Below, one piece after another: positions 51,603 to 61,003 of a stretch of 64,000 nucleotides of DNA. The translations under genes and the position numbers were made by a program. Positions within the stretch are counted from its first letter, which is position 1, and each line of letters starts with the position of its first letter. The notes beneath the pieces are model-generated. The model searched no databases, was not told where the DNA came from, and saw only the letters and a program-made list of their open reading frames with translations. Location: NCBI RefSeq assembly GCF_000019725.1, contig NC_010505.1, positions 2,344,001 through 2,408,000 of the forward strand. The letters run 5' to 3'. Source of the DNA: Methylobacterium radiotolerans JCM 2831. Lineage in GTDB: Bacteria > Pseudomonadota > Alphaproteobacteria > Rhizobiales > Beijerinckiaceae.

Positions 51603-52835
51603 TCAGCCGCGCAGGGCGGCCTCGATCATCCGGGCCACCGCCAGGGCTCGGCCGTCGTCGCCGAAGCGGCCGATCACCTGGACGCCCACCGGCAGGCGGT
51701 GGCCGGGCACCGGCACGTTCACGCAGGGCACGCCCATCAGCGTCCACAGCTGGTTGAAGCGCGGGTCGCCGGTCGAGACCAGGGTCGCGGGTGCCGGGCC
51801 CGGCGCCGAGAAGGTCAGGATCGCGTCGTAATCGGCGAAGAGGCCCTTCAGCACCCGCCGGGCGTGATGGCCGTGGCGGCGCGCGTCGTCGTACTGGGCC
51901 GGGCTGATCGCCGCCCCGTCATCGAGGTGCGCGCGGGTCCGGGGCGGGAGCGCGTCGGCCTGCGTGTCGTACTCCCAGGCCAGCGCCAGCCGGCCCTCGT
52001 AGTTCTGGATGAGACGGTGGCGCTCCCAGGCCTGTGCCAGCTCCTGCGGCAGGACGAGGTCGCTCGCCCGCGCCCCGGACCGCTCGGCCGCCTGCCGGGC
52101 GCGGGTGAGCGCGGCCTCGGCCTCCGGCTCGGGGTCCCCGGCGAAGTCCTGCCGCACCACGGCGATGCGCGGCGCCGAGCCCGCCTCCGCCCGCTCGATC
52201 TCCGGCCGCCCGGTGACGAGCGCGAGGGCGTGCGCGACGTCCGCGACCCCGGCGGCGAACAGCCCGACCGTGTCGAGGGCCCACGAGTAGGTCTTCACGC
52301 CGACCGTGGGGATCAGCCGGAACGACGGCTTCACCGCCGCGCAGCCGCAGAAGCTCGCGGGCCGGATCACCGAGCCCGCCGTCTGCGTGCCCAGGGCCAG
52401 CGGCAGCATCCCGGCGCCGACGGCGGCGGCCGAGCCCGCCGAGGAGCCCCCCGGCGTGTGGCCGGGATCGTGCGGGTTGACCGTCTCGGTGGGATCGCTG
52501 CTCGCGAAGGCCGTCGTGGTGGTCTTGGCGAGGGCGACGGCCCCGAGCTGCTTCAGCCGGCTCACGACCGCGGCGTCGCCCCGGGGCATCCAGCCCGCGT
52601 AGATCGGCGAGCCCATCTGGCTCGGCAGGCCCGCGCTGTCGATGATGTCCTTCACGCCGACCGCGATGCCGGCGAGCGGCCCGGTCTCGGGGATCGCCGG
52701 AGCCGGATCGAGGGTGACCAGCGCGTGCAGGTCCGGCTCCCGCGCGGCGATCGCGGCGCGGCACAGGTCGATCGCGCCCGCGGGCGTCAGGGTGCCGGCT
52801 TCGATGCGGGCGCGGATGTCGAGAAGCGAGAGCAT
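51603..52835 (-). CDS. amidase signature family hydrolase
   Basis: A 410-residue amidase. The catalytic Ser-cisSer-Lys triad can be read: Lys62 in VGVKDIIDSAG, Ser131 in GGSSAGSAAA and Ser155 in TQTAGSVIRPA, at the same spacing as malonamidase E2. It hydrolyses a carboxamide; the substrate is unknown. It is shorter than GatA and is not in a gat operon, so a role in tRNA charging is unlikely. It is a single gene ending at a strong terminator. Confidence 0.88.
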   Translation of the reverse strand: MLSLLDIRARIEAGTLTPAGAIDLCRAAIAAREPDLHALVTLDPAPAIPETGPLAGIAVGVKDIIDSAGLPSQMGSPIYAGWMPRGDAAVVSRLKQLGAVALAKTTTTAFASSDPTETVNPHDPGHTPGGSSAGSAAAVGAGMLPLALGTQTAGSVIRPASFCGCAAVKPSFRLIPTVGVKTYSWALDTVGLFAAGVADVAHALALVTGRPEIERAEAGSAPRIAVVRQDFAGDPEPEAEAALTRARQAAERSGARASDLVLPQELAQAWERHRLIQNYEGRLALAWEYDTQADALPPRTRAHLDDGAAISPAQYDDARRHGHHARRVLKGLFADYDAILTFSAPGPAPATLVSTGDPRFNQLWTLMGVPCVNVPVPGHRLPVGVQVIGRFGDDGRALAVARMIEAALRG

Positions 52836-52928
52836 AATGCATTCAGTCCGGGGTCCGCGGCGCTGTCAACCGAGACGCCACAGCCCGCGGCATTCCCGAA
52901 ACGCCGTTGACGAACGCTTTACGCGACC

Positions 52929-53942
52929 GTGCGCATCGTCCGGGTCATGTGGCGTGGCGTATCCCTGTTCTCGGCCCTGGCGCTGTTCGGTGCGGGCCTC
53001 ACCGCGTGCTCGATCAACCATTTCGAGCGACGCGAACCGTGGCGCGACCAGGCGGAGCAGGTCTGCCTGGCCAAGAAGCTCGTCGAGCCCTCGGAGTACA
53101 TCACGCCGATCGCGGCGATGGACGGCCCGGGCCCCTGCGGGATGCAGCAGCCCTTCCGGGTGACGCGGCTCGGCGGCGGTTCCGTGCTGCTGAAGCAGCG
53201 GATGACGCTGGGCTGCCCGGCGCTGGCCGAGGCCGAGGCGTGGCTCGCCGACACGATCCAGCCGGCCGCCAACCTCTACTTCGGCGTACCCGTGGCCGAG
53301 ATCAACGCCGGCTCCTATTCCTGCCGCGGCCGCAACAACCAGCCCGGCGCCAAGCTCTCCGAGCACGGTTTCGGGAACGCGATCGACGTGATGTCGATCA
53401 AGCTCGCCGACGGCCACGTGATCACCGTCAAGGGCGGCTGGCGCGGCACGGAGGCCGAGCAGGGCTTCCTGCGCGAGATCTTCCTGGGCGCCTGCCAGCG
53501 CTTCACCACCGTGCTGGCGCCGGGCTCCAACGTGTTCCACTACGACCACATCCACGTCGACCTCGCCCGGCACGACCCGCGCGGTCTGCGGCGGATCTGC
53601 AAGCCGCTGATCAAGTTCACGCCGCAGCTCGGCACCGGCGCCGAGCGGCCGCTGAGCCGTCCGGTCCCGCCGCAGCGCCAGCCCGCCGGCCCGCAGGCAC
53701 CGGTGGACGTGGAGGAGGACGATCCCTACGGCGTGTCGCCGATGTCGAAGGCCGGGAGCGCGACCCAGGTCGCCCGGGCGCCGGCCCGGCCCCTCGACCG
53801 CCCGGCCGCGGCCTCGGCCTACACCGCGGCGCCGCCCGTGCGGCCGGCGCCGCGGGTCGCCGCCGCCCACGAGGAGCCCGCGCAGGACTACGACGAGCCG
53901 CTGCAGCTCGGCGCGCCGCCGAGCGCTGAGCCGATCTACTGA
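52929..53942 (+). CDS. extensin-like family lipoprotein
   Basis: A 337-residue envelope protein. The N-terminus (GTG start, or ATG at 52947) gives a hydrophobic signal ending in the lipobox LTAC, so it is probably a lipoprotein. The extensin-like C domain covers about residues 40-235, with conserved cysteines and the motifs SEHGFGNAIDVMSIKL and NVFHYDHIHVDLARHD, whose His/Asp residues resemble those of zinc peptidase folds such as VanY. The last 100 residues are Pro/Ala-rich and low-complexity. Role in cell wall is inferred. Confidence 0.8.
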   Translation: MRIVRVMWRGVSLFSALALFGAGLTACSINHFERREPWRDQAEQVCLAKKLVEPSEYITPIAAMDGPGPCGMQQPFRVTRLGGGSVLLKQRMTLGCPALAEAEAWLADTIQPAANLYFGVPVAEINAGSYSCRGRNNQPGAKLSEHGFGNAIDVMSIKLADGHVITVKGGWRGTEAEQGFLREIFLGACQRFTTVLAPGSNVFHYDHIHVDLARHDPRGLRRICKPLIKFTPQLGTGAERPLSRPVPPQRQPAGPQAPVDVEEDDPYGVSPMSKAGSATQVARAPARPLDRPAAASAYTAAPPVRPAPRVAAAHEEPAQDYDEPLQLGAPPSAEPIY

Positions 53943-54191
53943 GGGACGGACGCGGCTCCCCGGCTCCGCGCCGGGCGCCGGTCCGAAGGCCATCCGCCCG
54001 GATGCGCCCCCGGGAGGACGGAGCCGGATCCGGCCGAGCACCGGTCCCGCGTCTGACCTCGACCGACGACTGTAGCGGCCGCGCCGCACAGGCCGTCAAA
54101 GCGCCGGCGCGGGGCTGCCGGAGCTTGACTGGCGGCGCGGCCAAGCCATCGTTCGCGGATGCAGGATCGCACATCCGTCGAGGCACGCGCC

Positions 54192-54653
54192 ATGCGCCCG
54201 GTCTTTCACGGCTTCGCCCTCGGGCTGGCCCTTCTCGCCCTGGCCCAGCCGGCGCTCGCCCGCTCGGCCCGGGAGGACATCGAGCCCGCCGAGGAGCGGA
54301 TCTTCCCGTTCGACGCGCAGATCCCGGGCTGCCAGGACCCGTCGGTGCTGGAGCGGGTCTCGACCAACTTCGCCGAGAAGGAGGCGAAGTTCTGGAACTC
54401 GTCGATGACGATCCTGTCCTTCGACACGATCGAGCGCACCGCGTGGCGACCCTGGGGCCTCGACACCTATCCGCGCCGGTTCTGCACCGCGACCGTGACC
54501 ACCTCCGACGGGGTCCGCCGCAAGGTCGACTACTCGGTGCGCGAGAGCCTCGGGATCATCGGGGCGACCTGGGGCGTCGAGTTCTGCATCCACGGGCTCG
54601 ACCGGGACCTCTCCTACGCCTACGCCACCGCCTGCCGGATGGCGCGTCCCTGA
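54192..54653 (+). CDS. conserved secreted protein of unknown function
   Basis: A 153-residue protein. The start MRPVFHGFALGLALLALAQP gives a signal peptide ending near ALA at residue 24. The mature part has four cysteines likely to pair (including PGCQDPSV and EFCIHGLD) and the conserved YSVRESLGIIGATWGVEFC segment. I recall similar proteins beside RNase T2 genes in related bacteria. It ends 2 nt before the RNase T2 gene, so the two are co-transcribed. Confidence 0.75.
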   Translation: MRPVFHGFALGLALLALAQPALARSAREDIEPAEERIFPFDAQIPGCQDPSVLERVSTNFAEKEAKFWNSSMTILSFDTIERTAWRPWGLDTYPRRFCTATVTTSDGVRRKVDYSVRESLGIIGATWGVEFCIHGLDRDLSYAYATACRMARP

Positions 54654-54655
54654 CC

Positions 54656-55330
54656 ATGCGCGGGCGCGCCGCCGGCCTCGCGGGCCTGCTCCTCGCCGGG
54701 TCGGTCGCCGCCCCGGCGGTCGCCCAGGATTACGGCGGCTTCGCCCGCCGCGGCACGCCGGGCGACTTCGATTTCTACGTCCTCGCCCTGTCGTGGTCGC
54801 CGACCTACTGCGCGGGGCCGGGCGCCCGCCGGGACGACGTCCAGTGCGCCCCCGGGCGCGGCCTCGGCTTCGTCGTCCACGGCCTGTGGCCGCAATACGC
54901 GAGCGGCTACCCGCAGAACTGCTCGGCGGTGAACCGCGCGCCGACCCGGCAGGCCATGGAGGTCGCCGGGCAGGTCTACCCGAGCGAGGGTCTCGCCCGC
55001 TACGAGTGGCGCAAGCACGGCACCTGCTCGGGGCTCGATCCCGCCGCCTACTTCGCGGCCGCCCGCGCGGCGCGGCTCTCGGTGACGATCCCCGACGCGC
55101 TCAAGGGCGGTGCCCCGCCGCAGAGCCTCGCGCCGATCGAGATCGCCCGGCAGTTCGTGACGGCCAATCGCGGCCTGCGCCCCGACATGATGGCGGTCAC
55201 CTGCACCCGCGGGCAGCTGCAGGAGGTCCGGATCTGCTTCGGCAAGGACCTGCGCGGCTTCACCCCCTGCCCCGAGGTCGCCCGCGGCAATTGCCGGGCG
55301 CCCGAAGTGAGTCTCGACGCCGCCCGCTGA
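54656..55330 (+). CDS. ribonuclease T2 family protein
   Basis: A 224-residue secreted RNase with a signal peptide of about 23 residues. Both catalytic motifs are intact: CAS I FVVHGLWPQ (72-80, His75) and CAS II EWRKHGTC (117-124, with Glu117 and His121). Four to eight cysteines support disulfides. RNase T2 cleaves RNA through 2',3'-cyclic phosphates in the periplasm or outside. It follows the small secreted protein directly; a run of seven T lies just after its stop codon (55332-55338). Confidence 0.92.
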   Translation: MRGRAAGLAGLLLAGSVAAPAVAQDYGGFARRGTPGDFDFYVLALSWSPTYCAGPGARRDDVQCAPGRGLGFVVHGLWPQYASGYPQNCSAVNRAPTRQAMEVAGQVYPSEGLARYEWRKHGTCSGLDPAAYFAAARAARLSVTIPDALKGGAPPQSLAPIEIARQFVTANRGLRPDMMAVTCTRGQLQEVRICFGKDLRGFTPCPEVARGNCRAPEVSLDAAR

Positions 55331-55397
55331 GTTTTTTTCGGCCTTTCGCGCGCCGGACCCTGGACCCGGCGCCCGGGATCGGCTTGAGCGCGCTGCC

Positions 55398-56246
55398 ATG
55401 AACTATCGGCACGCCTTCCACGCCGGCAACCACGCCGACGTCCTCAAGCACCTCGTCCTGGCGCGGGTGCTCGACCACCTGCGCCTCAAGGACAAGCCGT
55501 TCCGGGCGCTGGACGCCTTCGCGGGGCTCGGCGTCTACGATCTCGAGGCCGACGAGGCGGCCCGCACCGGCGAGTGGCGGGACGGCTGGGGCCGGATGGC
55601 GGCGCCCTTCGCGCCGGAGGTGGAGGCTCTGCTGGCGCCCTACCGCGCCGCGGTGGCGGCGGTGCGGGCGCGCCACGGTGACACCGCCTATCCGGGCTCG
55701 CCGGCCGTGATCCGCGAGGCGCTCCGCCCCGGCGACAAGGGCGTGTTCGTCGAGTTGCACCCGGCGGACGCCGCGACCCTGCAGGGCCGCTACGCCCGCG
55801 ATGCCCGCACCAAGGTGATGAACCTCGACGGCTGGACCGCGATCAACGCGCAGATCCCGCCGCCGGAGCGGCGCGGCCTCGTGCTGATCGATCCCCCCTA
55901 CGAGGTGCCCGGAGAGATCGAGCGCCTCGGCGCCCATCTCGCCCGCGCGGTGGCGAAGTGGCCGACCGGGCTGTTCCTGGCCTGGTACCCGATCAAGGAC
56001 ACCGCGGTCCTGGACCGGATGGTCCGCGACCTCGGCGCCGCCCTGCCCCGCCCGGCCCTGCGCCTCGACCTGCTCATCGACCGGCCGGGCGATCCGACGC
56101 GGCTCACCGGCAGCGGCCTGATCGTAGTCAACCCGCCCTGGCGCCTCGCCGAGGAGGCGATGCTGTTCCTGCCGGCGCTCGCCGAACGCCTCGCCCGGCA
56201 GGACTTCGGAGGGTTTCGCTGCGATCCGATCGGCCCCGCCGACTGA
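55398..56246 (+). CDS. rlmJ: 23S rRNA (adenine-2030-N6)-methyltransferase RlmJ
   Basis: A 282-residue methyltransferase. It starts MNYRHAFHAGNHADVLKHLV, diagnostic of RlmJ. The AdoMet-binding region is around ALDAFAGLGVYDL (38-49) and the catalytic N6-adenine motif IV is DPPYE (165-169). Length matches the E. coli enzyme. It is a single gene upstream of the porin. Confidence 0.95.
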   Translation: MNYRHAFHAGNHADVLKHLVLARVLDHLRLKDKPFRALDAFAGLGVYDLEADEAARTGEWRDGWGRMAAPFAPEVEALLAPYRAAVAAVRARHGDTAYPGSPAVIREALRPGDKGVFVELHPADAATLQGRYARDARTKVMNLDGWTAINAQIPPPERRGLVLIDPPYEVPGEIERLGAHLARAVAKWPTGLFLAWYPIKDTAVLDRMVRDLGAALPRPALRLDLLIDRPGDPTRLTGSGLIVVNPPWRLAEEAMLFLPALAERLARQDFGGFRCDPIGPAD

Positions 56247-56469
56247 CTCGGTAGAATTGGCGAGCCCGGCGGAAGTCCTCCGGCCCCGCGCGGAAGGAAA
56301 GGGCCGGGGTTCCGATACAAATGTGGCGGCAAAGTCACATTTCCGCATCGAACGTGATCAGCGATACGGAACTGCCTAAAAATTATGCAACTGCTTCATG
56401 TTTGATTTTGTGTCAATCGCGTCGCGATGTCAGCTTGGCCGTGGACGAATCCGAACGAGCTGCGACACC

Positions 56470-57747
56470 ATGCTGAAGCGATCCACCCTGGCCGGCCTGG
56501 CCACCGTGCTGCTGTCCTCGACCAGCATCCTCGCGGCCGATCTGGCTGCCCCGGCGCCGGTTCCCGTCGCGCCCCCTGCCGAGCCCTGCAAGGCCACGCT
56601 GCTCGGCCCGGCCTACAGCGGCGTGATCAAGGCCAATCCCAACCCGAGCTGCTTCTCGGCCGGCCCGCTGGGCGACCTCTACGTCGGCGGCGCCATCACC
56701 GGCTACGGCTACACCCAGTCGAACCCGTTCGCGTCGTTCTCGACCCCGGCGGCCCCCAACGACCGCGACCGCGCGGCCCGGTTCGACTTCTCGAACGTCC
56801 AGGGCATCATCCAGAAGCCCGAGGGCGCGTTCCAGTTCTACATCCAGGCCGGCGGCTACTCGATCCCGCAGCTCGGCTTCCCCACGCTCGGCACCTTCAC
56901 CCAGACCGACCTGCTGTTCGGCCCGGTCCCGGTCGCCTACGGCAAGATCCAGATCAACGATGAGTGGTCGGTCCAGGGCGGCCGGATGTTCACGCTGATC
57001 GGCACCGAGCTGCTGTTCACCTACCAGAACCTGAACATCAACCGCGGCCTCCTGTTCGTGCAGGAGAACTTCATCAACCAGGGCGTGCAGGTCAACTACA
57101 GCAGCGGCCCGCTCTCGGTGTCGCTCGCCGGCACGGACGGCTTCTTCTCCAACGAGATCACGTGGTTCACCGGTAACGTCGCCTACAAGCTCGACGACTA
57201 CAACACGATCGGCGTCAACGGCGGCCTGAACGTCGGCCGGACCAACGCCCTCGACCGCAGCCCGCGCTACCAGTTCGCGACGCCGAACCTCCAGCAGAAC
57301 AGCGGCATCTTCAACATCAACTACACCTACGCGAACGGTCCGTGGATCATCTCGCCCTACTTCCAGTTCACCAACGTCGAGCGTGACCTGCGCGTAGGCA
57401 TCGGCAACTCGGCCTCGACCTACGGCGGCGCGCTGCTGGCGGCCTACTCGTTCACCGACAACTTCGCCCTGGCCGGCCGCGTCGAGTACACCGAGCAGAC
57501 GGGCGTCCGCGGCTCGGGCGGCACCAACCTGCTGGGCTTCGGCGCGGGCAGCAACGCCTTCTCGGTGACCGTCACGCCGACCTTCACCTTCGACCGCTAC
57601 TTCTTCCGCGTGGAGTACGCCCACGTCGAACTCGGCGGGATCACGCGCGGCAATCTCGCGGAGGGCACGCTCGGCACCGGCTTCGGCCGCACCGGCAACC
57701 GTACCTCGCAGGACCGCTACATGGTCGAGACCGGCATCACCTTCTGA
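56470..57747 (+). CDS. outer-membrane beta-barrel protein (porin family)
   Basis: A 425-residue secreted protein. The start at MLKRSTLAGLATVLLSSTSI gives a signal peptide ending near ILAAD. The rest alternates hydrophobic and polar residues in strands rich in Tyr, Gly, Asn and Phe, and ends with GITF, the terminal Phe needed for barrel insertion. A Pro/Ala-rich linker (28-40) precedes the barrel. Such porins are abundant in Methylobacterium. It is followed by a strong terminator. The exact pore specificity is unknown. Confidence 0.85.
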   Translation: MLKRSTLAGLATVLLSSTSILAADLAAPAPVPVAPPAEPCKATLLGPAYSGVIKANPNPSCFSAGPLGDLYVGGAITGYGYTQSNPFASFSTPAAPNDRDRAARFDFSNVQGIIQKPEGAFQFYIQAGGYSIPQLGFPTLGTFTQTDLLFGPVPVAYGKIQINDEWSVQGGRMFTLIGTELLFTYQNLNINRGLLFVQENFINQGVQVNYSSGPLSVSLAGTDGFFSNEITWFTGNVAYKLDDYNTIGVNGGLNVGRTNALDRSPRYQFATPNLQQNSGIFNINYTYANGPWIISPYFQFTNVERDLRVGIGNSASTYGGALLAAYSFTDNFALAGRVEYTEQTGVRGSGGTNLLGFGAGSNAFSVTVTPTFTFDRYFFRVEYAHVELGGITRGNLAEGTLGTGFGRTGNRTSQDRYMVETGITF

Positions 57748-57788
57748 TCGGACCGCCCGGTCCGGCTCAGGACGCCGCCCGTCAGCGA

Positions 57789-57817
57789 GCCCCCGGCCTC
57801 AGGCCGGGGGCTTTTTT
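57789..57817 (+). terminator. strong rho-independent terminator after the porin gene
   Basis: GCCCCCGGCC (57789-57798) and GGCCGGGGGC (57802-57811) form a 10-bp stem with a 3-nt loop, followed by TTTTTT. It is the best intrinsic terminator in the window. Confidence 0.92.
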
Positions 57818-57860
57818 CATGGCCGCGCCATCGATCCCGGCCCGGCTCGATCCCCGGGGG

Positions 57861-58400
57861 TCAGGCCCGCCTGAGCAGGCGCCGGCCCGGCCGGTGGCCC
57901 TCCTCGCCGGTGTCGCGGAAGCCGAGCTTCTCCAGCAGGCCCCAGGAGGCGACGTTGGCGGGGCGGCACTCCGCCACGACGACGCGCGCCGGGAAGCGCC
58001 CGCCGAGGAGCCCGAGGATCGCCGAGACGGCCTCGTAGGCGTAGCCGCGCCCGCGGGCGGCGCCGCCGACCCAGTACCCGATCTCGATCGTGCCGGCGCC
58101 GCGCAGGTGCGTGCCGAAGACGCCGACGAGCGCGCGCACGGCCGAATCGGGCGCGCCGTCCCGCGTCCAGGCGCCGAGGAAGCAGTCCCGGCCCCGCGCG
58201 CCGCTGCGAATCAGGTCCTCGGCATCCTGCAGGGTGAACGGCGTCGGCAGGAAATCCACCGCCGCGGTGATCGCCGGATCGTCGGTGAGCGCGCGGACGG
58301 CCGGCGCGTCCGCGGGCCGGAGGGCGGCGATCGTGAGACGCGCCGTCTCGATCGCCGGCAGGTCGGCCAGGGTGTCGCGCGCGCCGCGGATGGTAAACAT
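57861..58400 (-). CDS. GNAT family N-acetyltransferase (RimJ/RimL-like)
   Basis: A 179-residue acetyltransferase, starting MFTIRGARDTLADLPAIETA; an upstream in-frame ATG at 58469 would add 23 residues. The opening ETARLTIAALRPADA and the acetyl-CoA loop region GGAARGRGYAYEAVSAILGL, followed by NVASWGLLEKLGFRDTG, are typical of the RimJ/RimL group that acetylates protein N-termini or small amines. The substrate is unknown. It is a single gene. Confidence 0.85.
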   Translation of the reverse strand: MFTIRGARDTLADLPAIETARLTIAALRPADAPAVRALTDDPAITAAVDFLPTPFTLQDAEDLIRSGARGRDCFLGAWTRDGAPDSAVRALVGVFGTHLRGAGTIEIGYWVGGAARGRGYAYEAVSAILGLLGGRFPARVVVAECRPANVASWGLLEKLGFRDTGEEGHRPGRRLLRRA

Positions 58401-58591
58401 GGTTTCGATGTGGGGTGCCGGCCGGTTACGAAAAGGGACGATCCCGCGCTCGCGAATCATCCCCGGCACCGCGCGAAAACCTTGCGCCTACCTTCGCTCC
58501 AGGGTCGCAGACAGCCTGAACGGGAACGGTTGCTTAACCTGAATCCGTCTTCATTGGCGCATCAGGTTGCGTCAGGCAAACGGGTGCGTCG

Positions 58592-60076
58592 ATGCGGGTG
58601 CGCGGTACGGGTCAGATGTTGCGGACGCTGTCGCGCGTCGCGCTCATCGGCATCATCGGCGGTGCGGCTGCCGCCTGTTCCTCGGACGCGTCGCGTCTGA
58701 CCAACCCGTTCTCGAACCCGTTCGACTCGGAACCCGCCGCCACCGGCAGCCTGCCGGATGGGAGCCTCAAATCCGTGCCGCCGGTCCGGACCGGCCGCAT
58801 CCAGTCGGAGGCGCTCGGCGCGCCCGCCGCGGCGCGGCCGTCCGCCGCCGCGACGCCGGCGCAGACCAACGCCGCCGCCCCCGCGACCCGCGTCGCCTCG
58901 ACCAGCAAGGTTGGCTGGAGCGCCGAGGGTGGCACGCAGATCACCGTGTCGCGCAACGACAGCCTGAACCAGATGTCGACCCGCTTCGGCGTACCCGCCT
59001 CGGCGATCCTGGCCGCCAACGGCCTGAGCAACGCGAACCAGATCACGCCCGGCCGCCAGATCGTGATCCCGGTCTACAACGCCTCCGGGCTGAACCCCGC
59101 CGCGTCCCCGATGACCGCCCGGCCGGCCCGGGCCGCCGAGGAGAAGCGCGAGGACGCCAAGCAGGTCGAGAACAAGATCGCGACCAAGCGCGAGGAGGCC
59201 AAGGAGGCCGCCAAGGAGGCCGCCCAGAAGCTCGCCGAGGCGAAGGCCGCCAAGGAAGCCGCGCAGAAGGCCGCCGCCGCCGAGAAGGAGGCGGAGCGCA
59301 AGGAGGCGCTCGCCCGCGACGCCGCCGCCCGCAAGGTCGCCGACGCCAAGTCCCGCAAGGACGTCGCCCTGAAGGAGGGCGAGAAGCCGAAGCACGTGCG
59401 TCCCGGACAGGTCGCCAAGGCGGACGAGAAGAAGGCCGACGAGAAGAAGGCGGATCCGAAGGCCGAGGCCAAGGCCAAGGCCGAAGCGAAGGCTCAGGAG
59501 GCCAAGGCGGAGGCGAAGGCCGCCGCGAAGGCGGAGGCCGCCCAGAAGCTCGCCGAGGCGAAGGCCGCCAAGGAGGCCGCCCAGAAGGCCGCCGCCGCCG
59601 AGAAGGTCGAGAAGGTCGCCGCCAAGGAGGCGCCGAAGGCGGCCCCGGTCGCGGCCGCCGCGCCGGCCAAGCCGGAGCCCGCCGCCACCGGCTCGGTGGC
59701 CGAGGCGACGGAGAACTTCCGCTGGCCCGCCAAGGGCCGGGTGATCTCCGGCTACGGCACCTCCGGCAACGAGGGCATCAACATCGCCGTCCCCGAGGGC
59801 ACCCCGGTCAAGGCCGCCGAGGAGGGCACGGTCGCCTACGCCGGGTCCGACGTGAAGGGCTACGGCAAGCTGGTCCTCGTGCGCCACGCCAACGGCTACG
59901 TCTCGGCCTACGCCCACAACGGCGAGATCGACGTGAAGCCCGGCGACAAGGTCAAGCGCGGCCAGACCATCGCGAAGTCGGGCGCCTCCGGCAACGTGAC
60001 CTCGCCGCAGCTGCACTTCGAGATCCGCAAGGGTGGCGCGCCCGTGGACCCGATGTCCCAGCTCGCCAGCAACTGA
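58592..60076 (+). CDS. NlpD-like LysM and degenerate LytM lipoprotein
   Basis: A 494-residue envelope protein. The N-terminus ends in a lipobox (AAAC, Cys29). A LysM domain (about 116-161) binds peptidoglycan. Residues of about 175-375 are a Lys/Ala/Glu helix with a repeated block of about 22 residues. The C-terminal M23/LytM domain (382-490) keeps His442 and His475 but has Asn393 and Asn397 where the zinc-binding His and Asp should be. It is therefore probably non-catalytic, like E. coli NlpD or EnvC, and activates a cell-wall amidase during division. It is a single gene. Confidence 0.88.
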   Translation: MRVRGTGQMLRTLSRVALIGIIGGAAAACSSDASRLTNPFSNPFDSEPAATGSLPDGSLKSVPPVRTGRIQSEALGAPAAARPSAAATPAQTNAAAPATRVASTSKVGWSAEGGTQITVSRNDSLNQMSTRFGVPASAILAANGLSNANQITPGRQIVIPVYNASGLNPAASPMTARPARAAEEKREDAKQVENKIATKREEAKEAAKEAAQKLAEAKAAKEAAQKAAAAEKEAERKEALARDAAARKVADAKSRKDVALKEGEKPKHVRPGQVAKADEKKADEKKADPKAEAKAKAEAKAQEAKAEAKAAAKAEAAQKLAEAKAAKEAAQKAAAAEKVEKVAAKEAPKAAPVAAAAPAKPEPAATGSVAEATENFRWPAKGRVISGYGTSGNEGINIAVPEGTPVKAAEEGTVAYAGSDVKGYGKLVLVRHANGYVSAYAHNGEIDVKPGDKVKRGQTIAKSGASGNVTSPQLHFEIRKGGAPVDPMSQLASN

Positions 60077-60132
60077 GGCGGACGGCGCGACGCTGGGGAC
60101 GGACAGCCCCGGATCGAACGGAACGGCAAGAC

Positions 60133-60161
60133 GCGGCGGCGGTCCCGGACGGGGCCGCCGC
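60133..60161. terminator. hairpin between the NlpD-like and YidB-like genes
   Basis: GCGGCGG (60133-60139) pairs with CCGCCGC (60155-60161) around a 15-nt loop; TTCGCGT follows. It separates convergent genes. Confidence 0.5.
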
Positions 60162-60216
60162 TTCGCGTCGTCGTCCGCCGTCCGGCCGCCCCGGCTCGCG
60201 ACCCGCGCCGGCTGTC

Positions 60217-60558
60217 CTAAGCCTTCGGTGCCTGCAGCGTCCCGTCGGGGCTGTGACGGTCGACGGTCTCGGGCAGGGCCTGCGCCAGGGTCGGGAACAG
60301 CTGGTCCACCGGGACGCCGAGCTTCTCCGCCATCTGGCGCACCTGCTCGTTGTCGAGGACCTTGCGCAGGTCCTCGGCCGTGATCGGCTCGTTCGGGCCG
60401 CGGCCGAGCCAGGAATTGACCTGGCTCTCGTAGCCGGAGCGCCGGAGCTGATCGAGCAGCGCGTTCAGTCCTCCGGGCAGCACCTGCTGGATCACGCCCG
60501 GCAATGCCTTCAGCACGATCTGCCCCAGCGAGCCGCCGAGGGTGTTGAGCAGACTCAT
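60217..60558 (-). CDS. YidB/DUF937-like protein
   Basis: A 113-residue protein beginning MSLLNTLGGSLGQIVLKALP. The GLNALLDQLRRSGYESQVNS segment and the later LDNEQVRQMAEKLGVPVDQL and PDGTL-type ending match the YidB/DUF937 family. Function unknown. A second member lies at 61004. No signal peptide is evident. Confidence 0.8.
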   Translation of the reverse strand: MSLLNTLGGSLGQIVLKALPGVIQQVLPGGLNALLDQLRRSGYESQVNSWLGRGPNEPITAEDLRKVLDNEQVRQMAEKLGVPVDQLFPTLAQALPETVDRHSPDGTLQAPKA

Positions 60559-60721
60559 GTGGACCCCCGTCGAATGGTCAGTGGCGGGAGTCTAGAGAAA
60601 TCTTCGCGAAGCGGGAGAGGCCTGTGGTCCGCGACGCGCCGGTGTGAACCGCAATTTAGTCGACAGCAATCGGCCTATGGTCCGGAATGCCGGCCGGGAC
60701 ATCGGTCCGCGGTCGGCTCTC

Positions 60722-60994
60722 ATGAGATCCCTGGCGCTGTCATGCGTGCTCGCGGTCGCGTCCGTCACCGCGGCCCTGCCGGATGCCGAATCGGCGCGTC
60801 CGGCGCAGGAGCGCTTTGCTCAGGAGCGCCCTCTGGCGGATGCCGTCTTCGTTCGGCCGCTCTATGGCACGTACCGCCATTGCGGCGGCTCCTGCCTGAA
60901 GAGCGGCGAACTGTCGTGGTTCTGCTTCGCCAGGCAGAGCTGCTACCTGAGCTGCGCGACCGCGCCGCCGCGGATGAAGTGCGCCGTCCCGTGA
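60722..60994 (+). CDS. small Cys-rich secreted protein, 90 aa
   Basis: The start MRSLALSCVLAVASVTAALP gives a signal peptide ending near ESA. The mature part is short and ends in a Cys-rich region (YRHCGGSCLKSGELSWFCFA, then CYLSCA and MKCAVP) with six cysteines likely to form disulfides. An ATG 26 codons upstream is possible but would spoil the signal peptide. Family unknown. It lies between two YidB-like genes on the other strand. Confidence 0.6.
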   Translation: MRSLALSCVLAVASVTAALPDAESARPAQERFAQERPLADAVFVRPLYGTYRHCGGSCLKSGELSWFCFARQSCYLSCATAPPRMKCAVP

Positions 60995-61003
60995 GGTGGG
61001 CGA

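Noticed and set aside
59150..59690. Repetitive DNA in the NlpD-like gene considered as a CRISPR or satellite
   Set aside because: The repetition follows codons for a Lys/Ala/Glu helix without regular spacers.
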